Source: Gnetum montanum (taxonomy: Eukaryota > Streptophyta > Gnetopsida > Gnetales > Gnetaceae). From it: a stretch of DNA of 57,678 nt. The stretch lies in NCBI GenBank assembly GCA_015680685.1, contig MNCI01006912.1, positions 1,171 to 58,848 on the forward strand. The letters are read 5' to 3'. Shown one piece after another: positions 10,511 to 22,189 of this stretch (position 1 is its first letter; each line of letters begins with the position of its first letter). The notes beneath the pieces are model-generated. The model made no database searches and had not been told where the DNA came from. It saw only the letters and a list, made by a program, of their open reading frames with translations. The position numbers and the translations under genes were made by a program.

Positions 10511-11544
10511 TGGTGTAGAAAAACCTCTTTCGATTCTCTTCTATTTTTCCTACAAGTTATTCTTACAAGTGTTACACTTATAGAAGACTTGGATGAGTGT
10601 GTCCTATTTTATGTATCTTCTTGTGTTAATTTTTGATGATGCTAATTCTTGAATGCTTTGGCATGTTTGGAGGTGTTTTTGGCTCATTTAGATGCATTTA
10701 GGGAGTTCCATGACCTATGGGGACTTGTTGGGAGGCATTTAAAGGCTCCAGGCATCAAAATGAGCATTGTTGTTTTTGCCACCTATAGAAGAAACATCTA
10801 CCTAGAAGGATAGACATCTCACCTTAGACATCTAACCTGAAGTATAGATTTCTATGGATTAGAGTAGACATACACCAAAAATAGTAGACATCTCACTTGA
10901 GAAAAATGCTTTCATAGTAGATGTTTAAGTCAATGAGGGAAAAAGCTCTAATGTGGAATTTCAATTGGGAAACATCTAAAAGAATCTTGATCATTATGGA
11001 AAATATCTAGAAAGATAAATAAAAACCTTCCTAGGATTTTGGATCTCTATAATTATCTATGCATTCATCCATGAGAAAGAAGAAGAGTTGGTATGCAAGG
11101 AGAGAGCTTGTATGCAACAAAAGTGAGATAAAATTCTCTTGAGAGTGGAGAGTTGGAAAGAGAGACTAGGTAAGCACATTGGGCGAGTGTAATAGGTGAT
11201 TGCAGCTCCAAGATTAACTTATGATGTGTTGGTATATGTATTCTATTCTCTTGTATCTCACTTGTGAGCTAAAATCTCAATCCTAAGTTATGAGAGAGAT
11301 TTCTAGTTATTGTGTCTTGCATTAAGAATAGCCATTGTGTGGTTTTCTATCATCATGCTCTACAACATTGGTTGAGTGTGATAGGTTTTAGATGCTTGTG
11401 GGTTGTATGAGCCCTATTGTAATCTTCTAATAAATTAATTGAAGATAGTTAGCTTTCTTGTTTTCTAGAAAATAATTTTATCTTTGCATAATATTTATAT
11501 TTAGTGTGTTGAAGGTGATCTACTTATGGAGTTAACTTCCTTCA
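10511..11544 (+). repeat. E1 5' LTR
   Basis: Begins TGGTGTAGAAAAACC and ends CTTCCTTCA. It aligns throughout with 16282-17336. It holds exact AGACATCT octamers at 10812, 10826 and 10886 plus variants. Confidence 0.85.
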
Positions 11545-11551
11545 ATGTTAT

Positions 11552-11563
11552 TGGTATTGGAGC
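11552..11563 (+). other. E1 primer-binding site (initiator Met tRNA type)
   Basis: TGGTATTGGAGC, two mismatches from TGGTATCAGAGC, seven bases after the LTR. Confidence 0.65.
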
Positions 11564-11599
11564 TTAGTTTATTATTGCTTGGATTCTAGTGGAGGATTT

Positions 11600-12800
11600 T
11601 GTTAATTTTAAATGGTGTCCAAGAAGAGATAGATGAAGCTTTGAATAGAGACATGGAGAGCATGAAGTGTACCATCTAGATGATGGTTTCTCAATTAGAT
11701 GAAATTACCATGAAGGTAGACAAACATGCTAGTCCTATCCATATCCAAAACCATAAAGGTGAAGAGTATGTATGTTTAGATGAAGAAGTTTCACAGCCAA
11801 GTTGAGATGGAGTGGATGAAGAGGAAGGTCAATCCAACTATGGAAGCATAGGAAATCATCAACCAAGGATTCTAATGGAAGGTAATCCTATTCCTCAAAT
11901 GAGAACTTGAAAGGCTCTAGCAACATTCAATAATTCTTCAAGCAACCTTGATGACAAAGATGAGGCAAGGCTTGCTAGAGTGTTCAAAAATGCTTCAAGA
12001 CTTCCATACATATAGTTGAATATTTTTAATGGTATATATGGAATCATTACTTTTTCATGTTGGTTTAAGGTCCTTGAGAATAATTTTCAATTGGAAGAGG
12101 TACCAAATAACTTGAGGGTACCTATTATTGAATCTAGATTAGAAGGTATGGCTTCTACTTGGTGGGAAAAGGAGTCCCAAGGTTATGAAAGATGAAACAG
12201 TTAATCTATCAAAGATTGGGATTTGATGAAATAAAATTTAAAAATAAAATTTAAACAATCCTTTTAGAGATAAGAAACCATTATGAAGCCAAAATTCCTA
12301 AGGTAAGGTGACAGGGATTTCAAAGATTTTTATATCAAATTTTGTAATCTATTCCATCAAGATAACATTAACTAGGAGGAGTATGAGGAAGCTTTAGTCT
12401 TTTTAGGAGGTCTCAAAATGACATACCAATAAGATTTATACTCTTATGAGCCACAAACCATAAATGAGACATATGATTTAGCACTTAAAGCTGGGAAGAA
12501 ACAATGAGGATTTGAAACTAGGACGAAACCAATTTCTAAGGAGAAAGAGAAAGGATCTAGATCTAACAAGGGATCCATGTCTAAATTTGAAGATAAGGAG
12601 GGCAGACAAGATAATAAGACTAAAGGAGGTGATGATAAGAATAAAAATAACAAGGACCTAAGCAAGGAAGACAAGGGTCAAGGTAGCAACTCATCAAAAA
12701 TTTAGAGCTTCAAGTGTGGAGAATGAGAACATAGGCAATGGGAATGTCTACTTCAGAAGGAAGCCAAGGGAAAATATGTGCACACCATGGAGGTGGAGGA
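11600..12800 (+). pseudogene. gag: E1 gag
   Basis: Capsid precursor remnant of a chromovirus, reading mostly in one frame with scattered stops and at least one shift. Pieces in order: RDMESMKCTI and SQLDEITMKVDKH (N-terminal helix), EVSQPS, an acidic linker, ARVFKNASRLPYI, LNIFNG, EEVPNNLRVPIIESRLEGMASTWW (the W-W of the gag core, 12114-12165), FYIKFCNLFHQ, DLALKAGKK, then a Lys-rich tail and a degenerate zinc knuckle KCGE-EHRQWEC near 12710-12745. The E3 gag (55197 onward) has the same blocks, for example LPYVNLNIFNG. E1 gag is broken and cannot be translated as a whole. Confidence 0.75.
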
Positions 12801-12899
12801 GATATCAAGCTAATGCTCCAAAAATTGAGGATGTTTTTGAATTAAATTCTTCTACATTCATGGTGAATTTGAATAGAGAAGATCATCCTAAAAGGAAAT

Positions 12900-13290
12900 T
12901 GTTATTTTAGATTTGGGCTAGTTGTTTAATTTATGGGGAATGAATTTATGTTTTTATTGATGCAAGAGCCTAAGAAAATGTTATTTCTTCTATATAAGTT
13001 GTTAGAGTAGGTTTAGTAACTAATCCTCATCCGAGACCCTATAAGTTGCATTGGTTTTCTAAATATTTTTCCCAAGAGGTGTGGAAATAAGGTAAATTGA
13101 AATTTTAAATTGAAAGTTTTGATGATCTTGTGAAATGTGATGTTCTTCCAATAGATTGTGCTGATTTAATTCTTGATAGAACTTGGAATTTTGATAATGG
13201 TTCTTAGTTTAATGGGGAAAGAAATTTATGGAGTGTTGTTAGATCTAATGGAAATCATGATTTAATTCCTATGATGGCTAAACAAGTGAA
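12900..13290 (+). pseudogene. E1 retropepsin-type protease
   Basis: Aspartic protease remnant directly after gag. The active-site block reads FIDARA (Asp near 12958) where the family has LIDSGAT. It is followed by VGLVTNPHPRPYKLHWF, CDVLPIDCADLILDRTWNFD (the I-L-G-R-x-W block with Gly changed to Asp) and then NLWSVVRSNG. E3 has the matching domain at 56370-56730. Stops interrupt it. Confidence 0.75.
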
Positions 13291-13299
13291 GCAACAAAG

Positions 13300-14480
13300 C
13301 TCACTTAATGCTTCCTTAATCCTTTTAGGAGAAAGAAAATATTTTAAGAAACATCACAAAAACTTATTTTGGTTTTGTTGTTATGAAAATAGTTTCTACT
13401 AACCATGATGATGTACAAGTTGAACTTCTTACAAGTTTATGAGGTTTGAAGTAAAATGTTTCCAAGGTGTTCAAGAAGGAAGATGAAGGTTTGGTGAAGT
13501 AGAGATCAATGCGAAAAGAGGTTCTCAAGTGTCTCTTATTAGTTAAGTGCTCAATACTCAAAATTTTTAGAAGAAGGAGTGAAGAGATTCATCAAAGAGA
13601 CCAACAAATCTTCACAATCCAATATGATGTATGCAGCTAATCAAGAAGAGTTCTTACATCGTAAGTTATGGGAGGTGAAAGATAAAGGCCAAAGGAGTGA
13701 CAAGGATCAAGGTACTTATTCAATAAGGATCAAGAGCATCAGTAGAGTGTATGATACTCATTCTTTGTAAAATTGTTCTATATCTTATGATATAAAAAAG
13801 AAGATTTTTTGCCAAGTTGAGACTACTTCATGGGAGAGAGGTGAGTCTTCTAGCTAAGGTATGTGAAAGGATGATCGCTTGAATGATGAATCTAATATTA
13901 AAGCCATGGAGGAAAATTTGCCTTTTCAATTGGTACCTCCAAGGTGTATTATAGAAGCTGATGAGGACTCATTTGAAGAGAAGAAACCATTGGAGTTGGA
14001 GACTTCTATGAGGAATCCTAAAGCTTTAAGCTATGATGAGAGTGAACAACCATATGTTAAAGATCAAGTTGAATCAAAGATGGATAAGAGAAGCCATGAA
14101 GAGGTAAGTGAGTCTAAGCCTTACCTTGTAGATGTTAGTAATGTCTATTGGATTCTAGTTTTTCACTTCAACTTAGTAGTTGTTTGTTCCATTGTGATGC
14201 TGAACATCATGATCATTATGTTGATTGTGATGAAGTTTTGAGTTATGTTATGCATGATGGAAGTAATGTAACTTTGGATGCCATTGTTAGTAAGAGAAAG
14301 ACTAATAATGAAATTTTCCTAATCATTATGGCTATAGTAGTAGTCATTATGAGAAGATCCTTATTTATTCTAATTTGGATATTGATAGTGATGGAATTGA
14401 TTATCCTAGCTATAAAATGGATGGACAACATGAAGGCAATCTACATTATGATTTTCATGGAAGAAGGATGAGTAAGAGAT
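13300..14480 (+). pseudogene. Unrecognised coding-like segment replacing RT/RNase H/integrase core in E1
   Basis: Where E3 has its reverse transcriptase, E1 has about 1.2 kb with no polymerase motif. Three open stretches can be followed: 13579-13770 (contains EEFLHRKLWEVKDKGQRS), 13879-14241 (acidic, with EENLPFQLVPPRCIIEADED) and a His/Asp-rich stretch near 14150-14260 (HCDAEHHDHYVDCDE). The three may be one broken frame. I do not recognise the family. The first 200 bases still resemble the protease-RT linker of E3. It could be a captured sequence or a rearranged remnant. Confidence 0.45.
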
Positions 14481-14898
14481 TTTCTAATACCCAGAAGAAG
14501 AATGTTGTTTTTTTGTATGATAAGGATTTTCATGTTGCAATTGGAAAAAGCCCACTTGAGGTGAATTATAGGTTTTGTCCAAAGATGATGACCACTTTGA
14601 AGAGCTTTGATGGTGAAGCTCAACTTAGTGCTGATTTTGTGCAAGAGATGAGGGATCGCCATGTACAAGTAAAATCAAATCTTAAGAACAAGATTTAAGA
14701 GAGATTCTTCAAGAAGAATGAGAGAAAGTGAAAGTCTAATTTTGTTTTTGGTAACTTCATTTGGGTGCACTTAAAGAAGAAGTGACTGTGAGGTGTTAAC
14801 TTCTCTAAATTGAAAGCTAAGAAGATGGGACCTTCTAAAATCAAGGCTAAGATTAATGATAATGCTTTTGAGATTGATTTACTAGATTATGTTGGTAT
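14480..14898 (+). pseudogene. E1 integrase C-terminal domain (GPY/F type)
   Basis: Tail of a gypsy integrase: GKSPLEVNYRFCPKM, then SADFVQEMRDRHVQV, FGNFIWVHLKK, FSKLKAKKMGPSKIKAKI, NDNAFEIDL. These match the order of the chromovirus integrase tail, where the K-x-G-P-x-x-I block is the GPY/F module. The catalytic D-D-E core is not present upstream. The reading continues after the solo LTR at 15965 with SFIFNV-DLTHYHG. Confidence 0.75.
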
Positions 14899-15959
14899 TG
14901 AGGATCAAGAACTTAGAAAGGGGAGTGAATAAGTTTCCTAAATCACAAATTGATCAACCATAAAAAGCATACCTAGATTTTATGTGGTTCCCCAGCTTGG
15001 GTATGTTCATACTCAAAGGGTAGAATCATTGCACACCTCCAAAATTTGTTTCTCAAAATGTGCGTTGAAGGATACCATACCCTATACAAGCTCTAAGCTT
15101 GGAATTGGAGTGATTTTGTTATCACAAAACCACTCAACCCTGCAAGGTCCTAACAAGCTTAGAATGCAGTCTCAAGGATCCCACAACCTTTATAAATTGA
15201 GCTCTACCCTAAAGCATTTTGACACTACATAAACACTCAATCGCATAGGATCTTGAAAGGCTTAATGATGATGCCTTCTTGTGAGAATCAAATCAATCCC
15301 ATAGGGCTACAAGAGAGAATAAAAACATAAGGAAATAGTGTAACTTAAATTACATGTCCTTGTACTTTGAAGCATAGCTCTACAAAAAATTAAGAAAATG
15401 ATATGATAAATGAAGTATACAAGTATAATAGAATAGAATAGACAATGATGGCTTTGATGTTGACAATGCTTACTCAAAACCCAAGAGATTGAAGTCTTCT
15501 TATAGCCTTGAATTTTTTGAAAATACCTCAGAATTTGTGCAATGGCTATCTAATGGCTAGTGTAGATGTCTCCTTCAAGATTAGGATGTCTCTCTAAAAT
15601 CACCTTCAATTTTGGGAAGATGTCTCCTCTAAAAGTGGGTTGTCTCTTGGGAGATGTCTCTATGAAGACATCTCCTTAAAATAGTAGATGTCTTCTAAAT
15701 TTTTTCACTTTGTCTTTTGAGGCTTGATCTCATCAATTTGTATTCTTCCCACTCCTTGAAGCATCTTCATTTGAATCATAACCTTCATTTTTATCCATGC
15801 TTGTCCATGCTCTAATCTTGACCACGTAGTCTCTACTTTGACATCTCTTTGTAGATCTCATTTCTTGAGTTCCTATACATGCTATGAAAAATAATAACAT
15901 TCCAAAAAATTCTATGTTCTTCATTTTCCTTAAGGTTTTCATATATCAAAAGTTTAACA
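14899..15959 (-). repeat. Ty1/copia solo LTR (E4 family) inside E1
   Basis: A 1061-bp TG...CA unit matching the E4 LTRs in the same minus orientation, for instance GAACTTAG followed by AAGGGG near its left end, CCAGCTTGGGTA, and GATCCCACAACC-like blocks. Near-perfect target duplication GGTAT (14894-14898) and AGTAT (15960-15964). No internal region remains, so it is a solo LTR formed by recombination between two LTRs. It cuts the E1 integrase tail between YVG and SFIFNV. It contains exact AGATGTCT or AGACATCT octamers at 15564, 15618, 15652, 15666 and 15686. Confidence 0.75.
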
Positions 15960-16260
15960 AGTATGTCTTTCATATTTAATGTTTAAGATCTTACACACTA
16001 TCATGGACTAGCTGATGAGGAGACCACATAGGGCAGCATTGATGAGTTGAAGGGTCTATTGATCATTCCAATTCTTTAATGGAGAGGAAGGTAATTGTAC
16101 TCAAACATAGGAAATCTTCTAGCACTCTAGAAGTTAAGAGACATGAATATTTGATCTAATGGAAGGATCAATCCATTGATGATGCTATATGGGTCCATGA
16201 GATCAAACTTGTTGAGTGGGGAATCACTACTACCCTTACTTCCTTATTTAGATGAGTTTA
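15960..16260 (+). pseudogene. E1 chromodomain
   Basis: Chromatin-reading module at the integrase C-terminus of chromoviruses, which directs integration to marked chromatin. Seen: LKHRKSSSTLEVKRHEYLI, a stop (TAA, Gln or Lys expected), WKDQSIDDAIWV, which has the E-Y-L-x-x-W-K and A-x-W-x core spacing of chromodomains. It lies about 30-190 bases upstream of the 3' LTR, the usual chromovirus position. Upstream bases 15965-16020 complete the integrase tail. Confidence 0.8.
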
Positions 16261-16266
16261 ATTTTT

Positions 16267-16281
16267 AAAGGGTAGAAGAGT
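16267..16281 (+). other. E1 polypurine tract
   Basis: AAAGGGTAGAAGAGT immediately upstream of the 3' LTR. Confidence 0.6.
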
Positions 16282-17336
16282 TGGTGTAGGAAAATCTCTT
16301 CTAATTCCCTTGTACTTATCCTACAAGCTTTTTTTTCAAGTTTTGCACTTGAAGAAGACCTGGACAAGTGTGTTCTATTTTTATGTACCTTCTTATGTTG
16401 ATTTTTAATGATGCTGATTCTTGAATATTTTGGAATGTTTGGAAGTATTTTTGGTTCATTTTGATGAGTTCATGGGGTTCTAGGATCTATGGAAACTTTT
16501 TATGAGGCATTTGGAGGCTCCAAGCATCAAAATGAGCATTTTTATTTTTGGCACTTGCAGGATATACGTCTACCTAGAAAGGTAGACATCTTATTTTAGA
16601 TCTCAAACCTAAAGTATAGGAATCTATAAACTAGAGTGAATTTCTACCAAAAATATTAGATATCTCACTTGAGAGCAATGCTTTCATAGTAGACATCTAA
16701 GCAAGATCAGAGATGTCTAAGTCAATGTGGAAAAAAGCTCTAGCATGGCATTTCAATTGGGAAACATTTGAAAGACTCTAGATCCTTATGGGAAACATCT
16801 AGAAAGAACAAGATAAAGCTTCTTAGGATTTTTTATCTCTATAATTATGTATGAATTCATCCTTGATAAAGAAGGTGATCTAGTATGAAAGGAAATGGCT
16901 TGTATGTAGCAAGAATGAGAGAAAATTCTCTTGAGAGTGCAGAGCTAGGTAGGAAAGACAGGGTGATCATATTGGGTGAGTGTAATAGGTGATTGTAGCT
17001 CTAAGATCAACTTGTGATGTGTTGGTCTATGTGTTCTATTCTCTTATATCTCACTTATGCATTGAGATCTTAGTCTTGGGTTTTGGGAGATATTTTATTG
17101 GTTGTGTCTTGCATTAAGAATAGCCATTATGTGGTTGTAGAACCTTATGCTTTGTAATAATGGTTGAGTGTAACAAGTTTTGGATGCTTGTGGGTTATGT
17201 GATTCCTATTGTAATGTTCTAATAAATTAATTGAAGATATCTAGTTTTCTTGTTTTTTAGTAAATAATTTTATCTTTGCATACTATCTAGATTTAGTGTG
17301 TTGAAGGTGATCTACTTGTGGAGTGAACTTGCTCCA
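16282..17336 (+). repeat. E1 3' LTR
   Basis: Begins TGGTGTAGGAAAAT, ends CTTGCTCCA, and aligns with 10511-11544. Divergence from the 5' copy is plainly visible, so the insertion is not recent. Confidence 0.85.
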
Positions 17337-17341
17337 ATCTT

Positions 17342-18990
17342 TCAATCCTTCAATAGTTCATTAATCTAGGGAATCTTTAGTTCTCATGAATTACTATAAT
17401 ATTTCATAATTACATTGACCTATTTTCCATCCCATAATTCCGTTTAATCCACATTTATTTCCTATGCCACAAAACCCAAGTGTTTAATAAGTAGGTCCTC
17501 AATAAACTTGATTTATGGTGGTACCACTAAAAGCTTTTCCAAAGCTCATACTTTAATTAACAAGTCACAATAATGTTAACCAATCTTGAGTGTTCAAAAC
17601 ATTGAATCAATACCTCAACCATCTTAATTAGTTTTTAATTTCAAAATCAAATTCCTCTTCGACATAATCTTATTCCATTGAGTAATCAACTCAATTAGTT
17701 TTTAATTTCAAAATCAAATTCCTTATCAAGGTATGCCAAATAAATTATCTTTAAATGATTTGAAAGGTAGAAATTCTATTGCTACATTTTCCCCATTATT
17801 ATTATTTATGGGATATATGTGGAAATTAAGAATTTATCTATTTTCCTAAGTTTTTTGGTACTGATAATGAGAATTCATATCATCATATTTAGGCTTTTGA
17901 AACTCCATTCGTAACATGTGGTAATAATGTTGATGAACATACTAAAGTGAGTGCATTTCCCCTTACTTTCAAATATCATGTGTTATCATGGTATAGATCC
18001 CTTAAGCCATATACTATATAGTCTTGGGATGGGTTTAAACATGAATTTTTAAATATACTTTTATATTCTTATAAGATTCATCTTTATAAAAAATAACTCT
18101 CAATATTTCAACAAAAAAAGAAAACAAATGAATAAACTTGGGAGAGATTTAAAGATCTTAAGGCTAAAAATTCTTGTTATGATTTTATGGAATGTCAATT
18201 ATTAGGCTTTTCCCTTGATGGTTTAACATCTCTTGCAAGGAAAAGTATATATTTTTCATATGATGATACTATTATAAAAATGACTATGAACACTAATTTT
18301 AAGGTCCTTGATCAAATTGTTAATCAAAGTAAGAGTTGGCTTGTAAATATGAATGTCACTTTGGTGGAACATAGAGTTATGGTAGGATTGGAAAAACAAA
18401 TTAAGGTAAATAATAAATTATCTTCTTTATCTTTGCCTACTAACTCTAATCTACAAGCTCAATCATATTTGTAGAAATAACAAGCATCCTCAGTGAGAAT
18501 CACAAAGGGAATTCATAATGCTAAAAGTCTAGAGTTATGGATTTTTCTTATGCTTATTTATTTATGATGAGATTGTTCATACTGTCCATGATTGTCTAAT
18601 TTTTTCTTTTATCATAAAGAAATCCAATGTGGTATCTCAAAAAACTAGATAATTTAGAGGATCTACATCTCAACCTAAGAGTTTGAATCAAAATCCTAAT
18701 CAAAATTATCAAAATCATCCTCAATATAGATCTAATTGCTAGAATAATTATAATAATTTTAGTAGAACTTATAGGCCAAATCAAAATCAAGAGTTTCAGT
18801 AGCAAGTGTTATAACAATATAAGAATCTTCAACAAATGTTTCAAAAGCAAAATAATTTTATTATTAAGCTTATCAGGGCCTACAACCATAAGATTCATTA
18901 CTAGTGCAAACTAAGAAATATCCAAGGTAGCAAAATAGACAAGAGTTGCATATGGCATTCTCTCAAGAAATGGATTAATGTAACATCATT
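17342..18990 (+). pseudogene. gag: E6 gag, capsid segment
   Basis: Continuation of the E6 gag after E1. The Athila/Tat capsid signature is clear: FPKFFGTDNENSYHHI, CGNNVDEHTKVSAFPLTFK, HVLSWYRSLKP, SWDGFKHEFLN, then TWERFKDLKAKNSCYDF and QLLGFSLDGLT (17848-18235). The best open piece is 18187-18474. Upstream (17342-17840) is Gln/Pro-rich with many TAA/TAG codons, downstream (18480-18990) is Asn/Gln-rich. Capsid protein would package element RNA into cytoplasmic particles. Dead copy. Confidence 0.8.
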
Positions 18991-19078
18991 ACAATAAGTG
19001 GTAAATTTTTTAATCCCCAACCTTCTTCAAGGAAGTCTATGAAGACAAGAAAGCTACAATATTAGACTTAAAAAATAT

Positions 19079-19978
19079 TTGCTAGCGCGAATTTCTATGA
19101 AGGAAGAATCTAAAATAAAGATTAATTCAAATACTTCCAATGCATCATCTTCCTTTGAAGCTCAATTTCCATGTAGACTTGAATCCAAGAAGATTGAGGA
19201 TAAACTTAAAAACTTGTTTAAGGATGTTACATTTCATGTTCCACTTATAAGGGCTATTGAAGATACCTCATAATATGACAAGTATTTGAAGATACTTTTC
19301 TCTATGAAAAAAAGAAAAATACCTAGGCATGTTAGTATTTCATAGAACATTAATATCATTTTAAAGGCTAAAATGCTTCAAAAAGCAAAGAATCTCAGAA
19401 ATCCTACTATTATATGTATGATTAGAAATAGGAAGTTTCACCATGCTTCAGTTGATTTGGTGGATAGCAGAAATAATATGCCTTATCATATTTGTCATTT
19501 TTTGAGTTATAATCATATTAAACCAACAAATATTACTCTATCCTTGGTTGATGGTTCTACTATTTATCCAAAAGGAATTATGGAGGATATCTTAGTGTAA
19601 GTGTATAAAGCATTGTATCCTAATGATTTTATTATTTTGGATTGTTATACATCTTTTCATAACAATGTTTATTCTCTAATTTTAGGAAAGCCTATGCTTG
19701 TCATTATGGATATGGTTGTTTATATGAAAATGGGAGTAATGACTTTGACATTTTCTAATATGAGTTTTTTTGTGAATTTGTATAATTTAGATAGTCAATT
19801 TAAATTTCCTGAATTGAACATGGTGAATGTTACTATAGTTAACATGATCTCATCAAAAGTTTATGATTGGTATGAACCATATCATGTCCTTATGCTAAAA
19901 GAATACAAGGATATCACTATGGATCCAGATAGAGAGCTATTATGCACACAAGTGGAAGATGCTTTTGATTGTAACTAA
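19079..19978 (+). pseudogene. E6 protease region
   Basis: Athila/Tat-type region between gag and RT. Ahead of the protease lie FPCRLESKKIEDK and FKDVTFHVPLIRAIEDTS. The protease block is ASVDLVDSRNNMPYHI (19448-19495), where relatives have L-D-L-G-A-S-x-N-x-M-P; the catalytic Asp is kept but Gly-Ala is changed. It continues with LVDGSTIYPKGIMEDILV and, after one stop, FIILDCYT and LILGKPML. Only one TAA (at 19598) and an upstream stop break nearly 900 bases, so this is the best-preserved part of E6. Confidence 0.8.
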
Positions 19979-20059
19979 ACATTGCAAATGGAGTTATATT
20001 GTTTTCAAATAAATGATTAAGATTTGAATTTTGATCTTATAGAACTTCCTTCTCACTTA

Positions 20060-20549
20060 AAACGTGTTTTTGTTGAGAAAACTATGCTATTAATTATCAA
20101 TTCAACTCTAACTAGTAATCAAGAGTATCAATTAGTTCAAGTATTTACTTATTTGATTGATGCTTTTTCTTTGTGACAATACATTTGAAGAAAGATATTT
20201 TTCCATCCATTAAGTAGCATCATATTTACTTGTAATTAGAGGCTAAATGTATACAATAATCATGTAGAAGATTGCATGTTTCCACGAAGCATATAATTAA
20301 AGATGAATTAATAAGATTGTTTTAGGTTAGTATTATTTATCTTATTTCATAATTAAAATGTATCAATCCTATTATAGCGATGCCTAAAAGGTTAGGTAAG
20401 TGATTTGTATGTATTGACTTTAGTGAACTTAATAAATGAATAAGCAAACATCATTTTCAACTTTTCTATTTAGACGAGGTTCTTAACAAAGTTCAAGGGC
20501 ATGGATTTTATTATTTTCTTAAAGGTTTTAATGGTTATAATCAAATATC
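20060..20549 (+). pseudogene. E6 reverse transcriptase, first part
   Basis: Starts with ELPSHLKRVFVEKTMLLI, the Athila/Tat lead-in to RT. Then come KRLGK-FVCIDFSELNK (the C-I-D-F-x-x-L-N block), HHFQLFYLDEVLNKVQGHGFYYFLKGF and NGYNQISI, ending at the solo LTR inserted at about 20550. Stops and shifts occur. The remaining RT follows at 21062. Confidence 0.8.
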
Positions 20550-21061
20550 TATTACTCCTGAATCTCATGGAAAATGTTAAATATATGTTACATTTGACAT
20601 TATGTATAATGAAAATAATATAGAAAATGCAAGGAAAAAAAGAAAATAATGTTTTATTAATGTGAAATAATATATCTAGCTTACGCTCTAAGTGTTTCTT
20701 GGGGTTATCTTCCTCCAACATATATTCCTTAGAGGCTATCTAGCACTACTACTATGGTTAGGCCTATCTCTGGCAAAAAGGAATGGCCAATCATATTCTT
20801 ATCCTACTTGATTTGACACCTATTACTTACCTTTACTAGCTTCAAAACTCCATGCTAATATGATATTTTATGCCTAAGTATAAATAACTTAGGTCAAACC
20901 CCTAAATAATGCCTCTAGAAACATGTCCATTATTACAATGCATTCTTTTGAGTCTTACTTACAACATACCCTTTTAGGTCTTATTACAATAATTGTAACA
21001 CTTGTTATGAACAGACAATATTTTTTATGTAGTGGAACTATTTGGAAATGAGGACGTGATA
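20550..21061 (-). repeat. E7-family solo LTR inserted in E6 RT
   Basis: A 512-bp reverse-orientation match to the E7 LTRs with ends TATTACTCC and ACGTGATA. It splits the RT between the NGYNQISI and PKDQHETTF blocks, whose codons are normally a few residues apart. No PBS or internal part remains. A clear target duplication is not visible, so the boundaries are good to a few bases. Confidence 0.65.
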
Positions 21062-21560
21062 ATCCTAAAGATCAACATGAAACCACCTTTACTATCGCTT
21101 GGAGAATATTTTCTTTTAGACATGCTTTTCAGTTTATGTAATTCTCTATCTATTTTTTAGAGAGCTATGACTTTCATATTTTCTAACATGATTGATTCTA
21201 TTTTGAAGGTGTTTATAGATGATTTTTCAATTTATTGTTATTCATATGTGAATGCTTTTCAACATCTTAAATTAGACTTATGCACATGCATTAATAAAGG
21301 CCTCTAAAGTTTATGGAAAAATGTTTGTTTATGGTTCCTCTAGTGTAGTACTTGGACATATTGTGAGTAAGATGGGAATTTCTATTATTCCTAAAAAGAT
21401 AAAAAGTAATTTCACATCTTTATCCTCCAATAAATGTAAAAGGCATTCATGAATTTCTTGGTCATGCTAGTTTTTATAGGAATTTCATTAAGGATTTTTA
21501 TTATTACTCAACCCTTAGTGAAATTATTATATAAGGAGATGGTGTTTAATTAGACTGATG
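21062..21560 (+). pseudogene. E6 reverse transcriptase, second part
   Basis: RT resumes with PKDQHETTFTIAWRIFSFR and, after a shift, FSLCNSLSIF, RAMTFIFSNMIDSIL and KVFIDDFSIYC, which holds the catalytic F-I-D-D (Y-x-D-D equivalent, near 21215). Next come the thumb-like FQHLKLDL stretch and VLGHIVSKMGISI. Reverse-transcribes element RNA in intact relatives; here broken. Confidence 0.8.
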
Positions 21561-22184
21561 AGTGCCAAAATGTGTTTGATTTGTTGAAATCAAAACTTAC
21601 TTTTGCACCCATCTTATAAGGGCCTAACTAAAGTATTGATTTTAAGTTAATAACTAATGTCTCTAATTTTACCATAGAATTGGTTTTAAATTCGTAAAAG
21701 GATAGCATTCCATATGTTATTTATTATATTTCCAAAATCTTAAACCTAATGTAAGTTAATTATAGAACAATAGAGAAGGAAATTCTTGTTATAGTATCTA
21801 GTTTTGATAAATTTCATCATTACTTAATTGCATTCAGAGTAATTATATTTACTAATCATGCTAAAAATAAGTATTTACATAATAAATATATTGAGAGTTC
21901 ATGTATGATTAATTCATTGGTATTTTTTATTGCAAGAATTTTACTAGTAATTCAAAATAAGAAAGAATGTGAAAATTTTGTAGCTAATCATTTGTCTAGA
22001 TTAGAGGACATGAAGGGTTTAGAAAATTCTCTTTCATTTAATGCTTCTTTTTATGATGAGTAGCTATTTGCATGTTGGACTATGGTTATTATTCCTAGAG
22101 TGCAAGATTCATGGTATGCTAATATTGCGAATTATTTAGTAGTATTTGAGATGTCTAAATCATGGATCAAGGGATAAAAATAAA
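21560..22184 (+). pseudogene. E6 RNase H and integrase lead-in
   Basis: RNase H of the Ty3/gypsy kind that degrades the RNA strand of the hybrid: DFKLITNVSNFTIELVL, DSIPYVIYYISKIL, YRTIEKEILVIVSSFDKF, FRVIIFTNHA, then CENFVANHLSRLED (21970-22015), which matches the ADHLSRLE end of Athila/Tat RNase H. The metal-binding Asp of the first block is replaced by Asn. It then runs into the zinc-binding lead of the integrase and is cut at 22185 by E5. Confidence 0.8.
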
Positions 22185-22189
22185 CCTTC

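Larger units (their letters stand above)
10511..17336 (+). mobile_element. E1: chromodomain Ty3/gypsy element (chromovirus) lacking its polymerase core
   Basis: Complete LTR element: LTRs at 10511-11544 and 16282-17336, an initiator-Met-type primer site after the first, a purine tract before the second, and a perfect target duplication ATCTT at 10506-10510 and 17337-17341. Inside are gag, protease, an unrecognised segment, the integrase C-terminal domain and a chromodomain just upstream of the 3' LTR, where chromoviruses carry it. Reverse transcriptase, RNase H and the integrase catalytic core are absent, so it depended on a relative such as E3 for movement, or lost them later. A copia solo LTR (14899-15959) interrupts it. 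Confidence 0.85.

Noticed and set aside
12444-12674. Minus-strand Leu/Ser-rich frame
   Set aside because: Antisense of the Lys/Glu/Asp-rich tail of the E1 gag.
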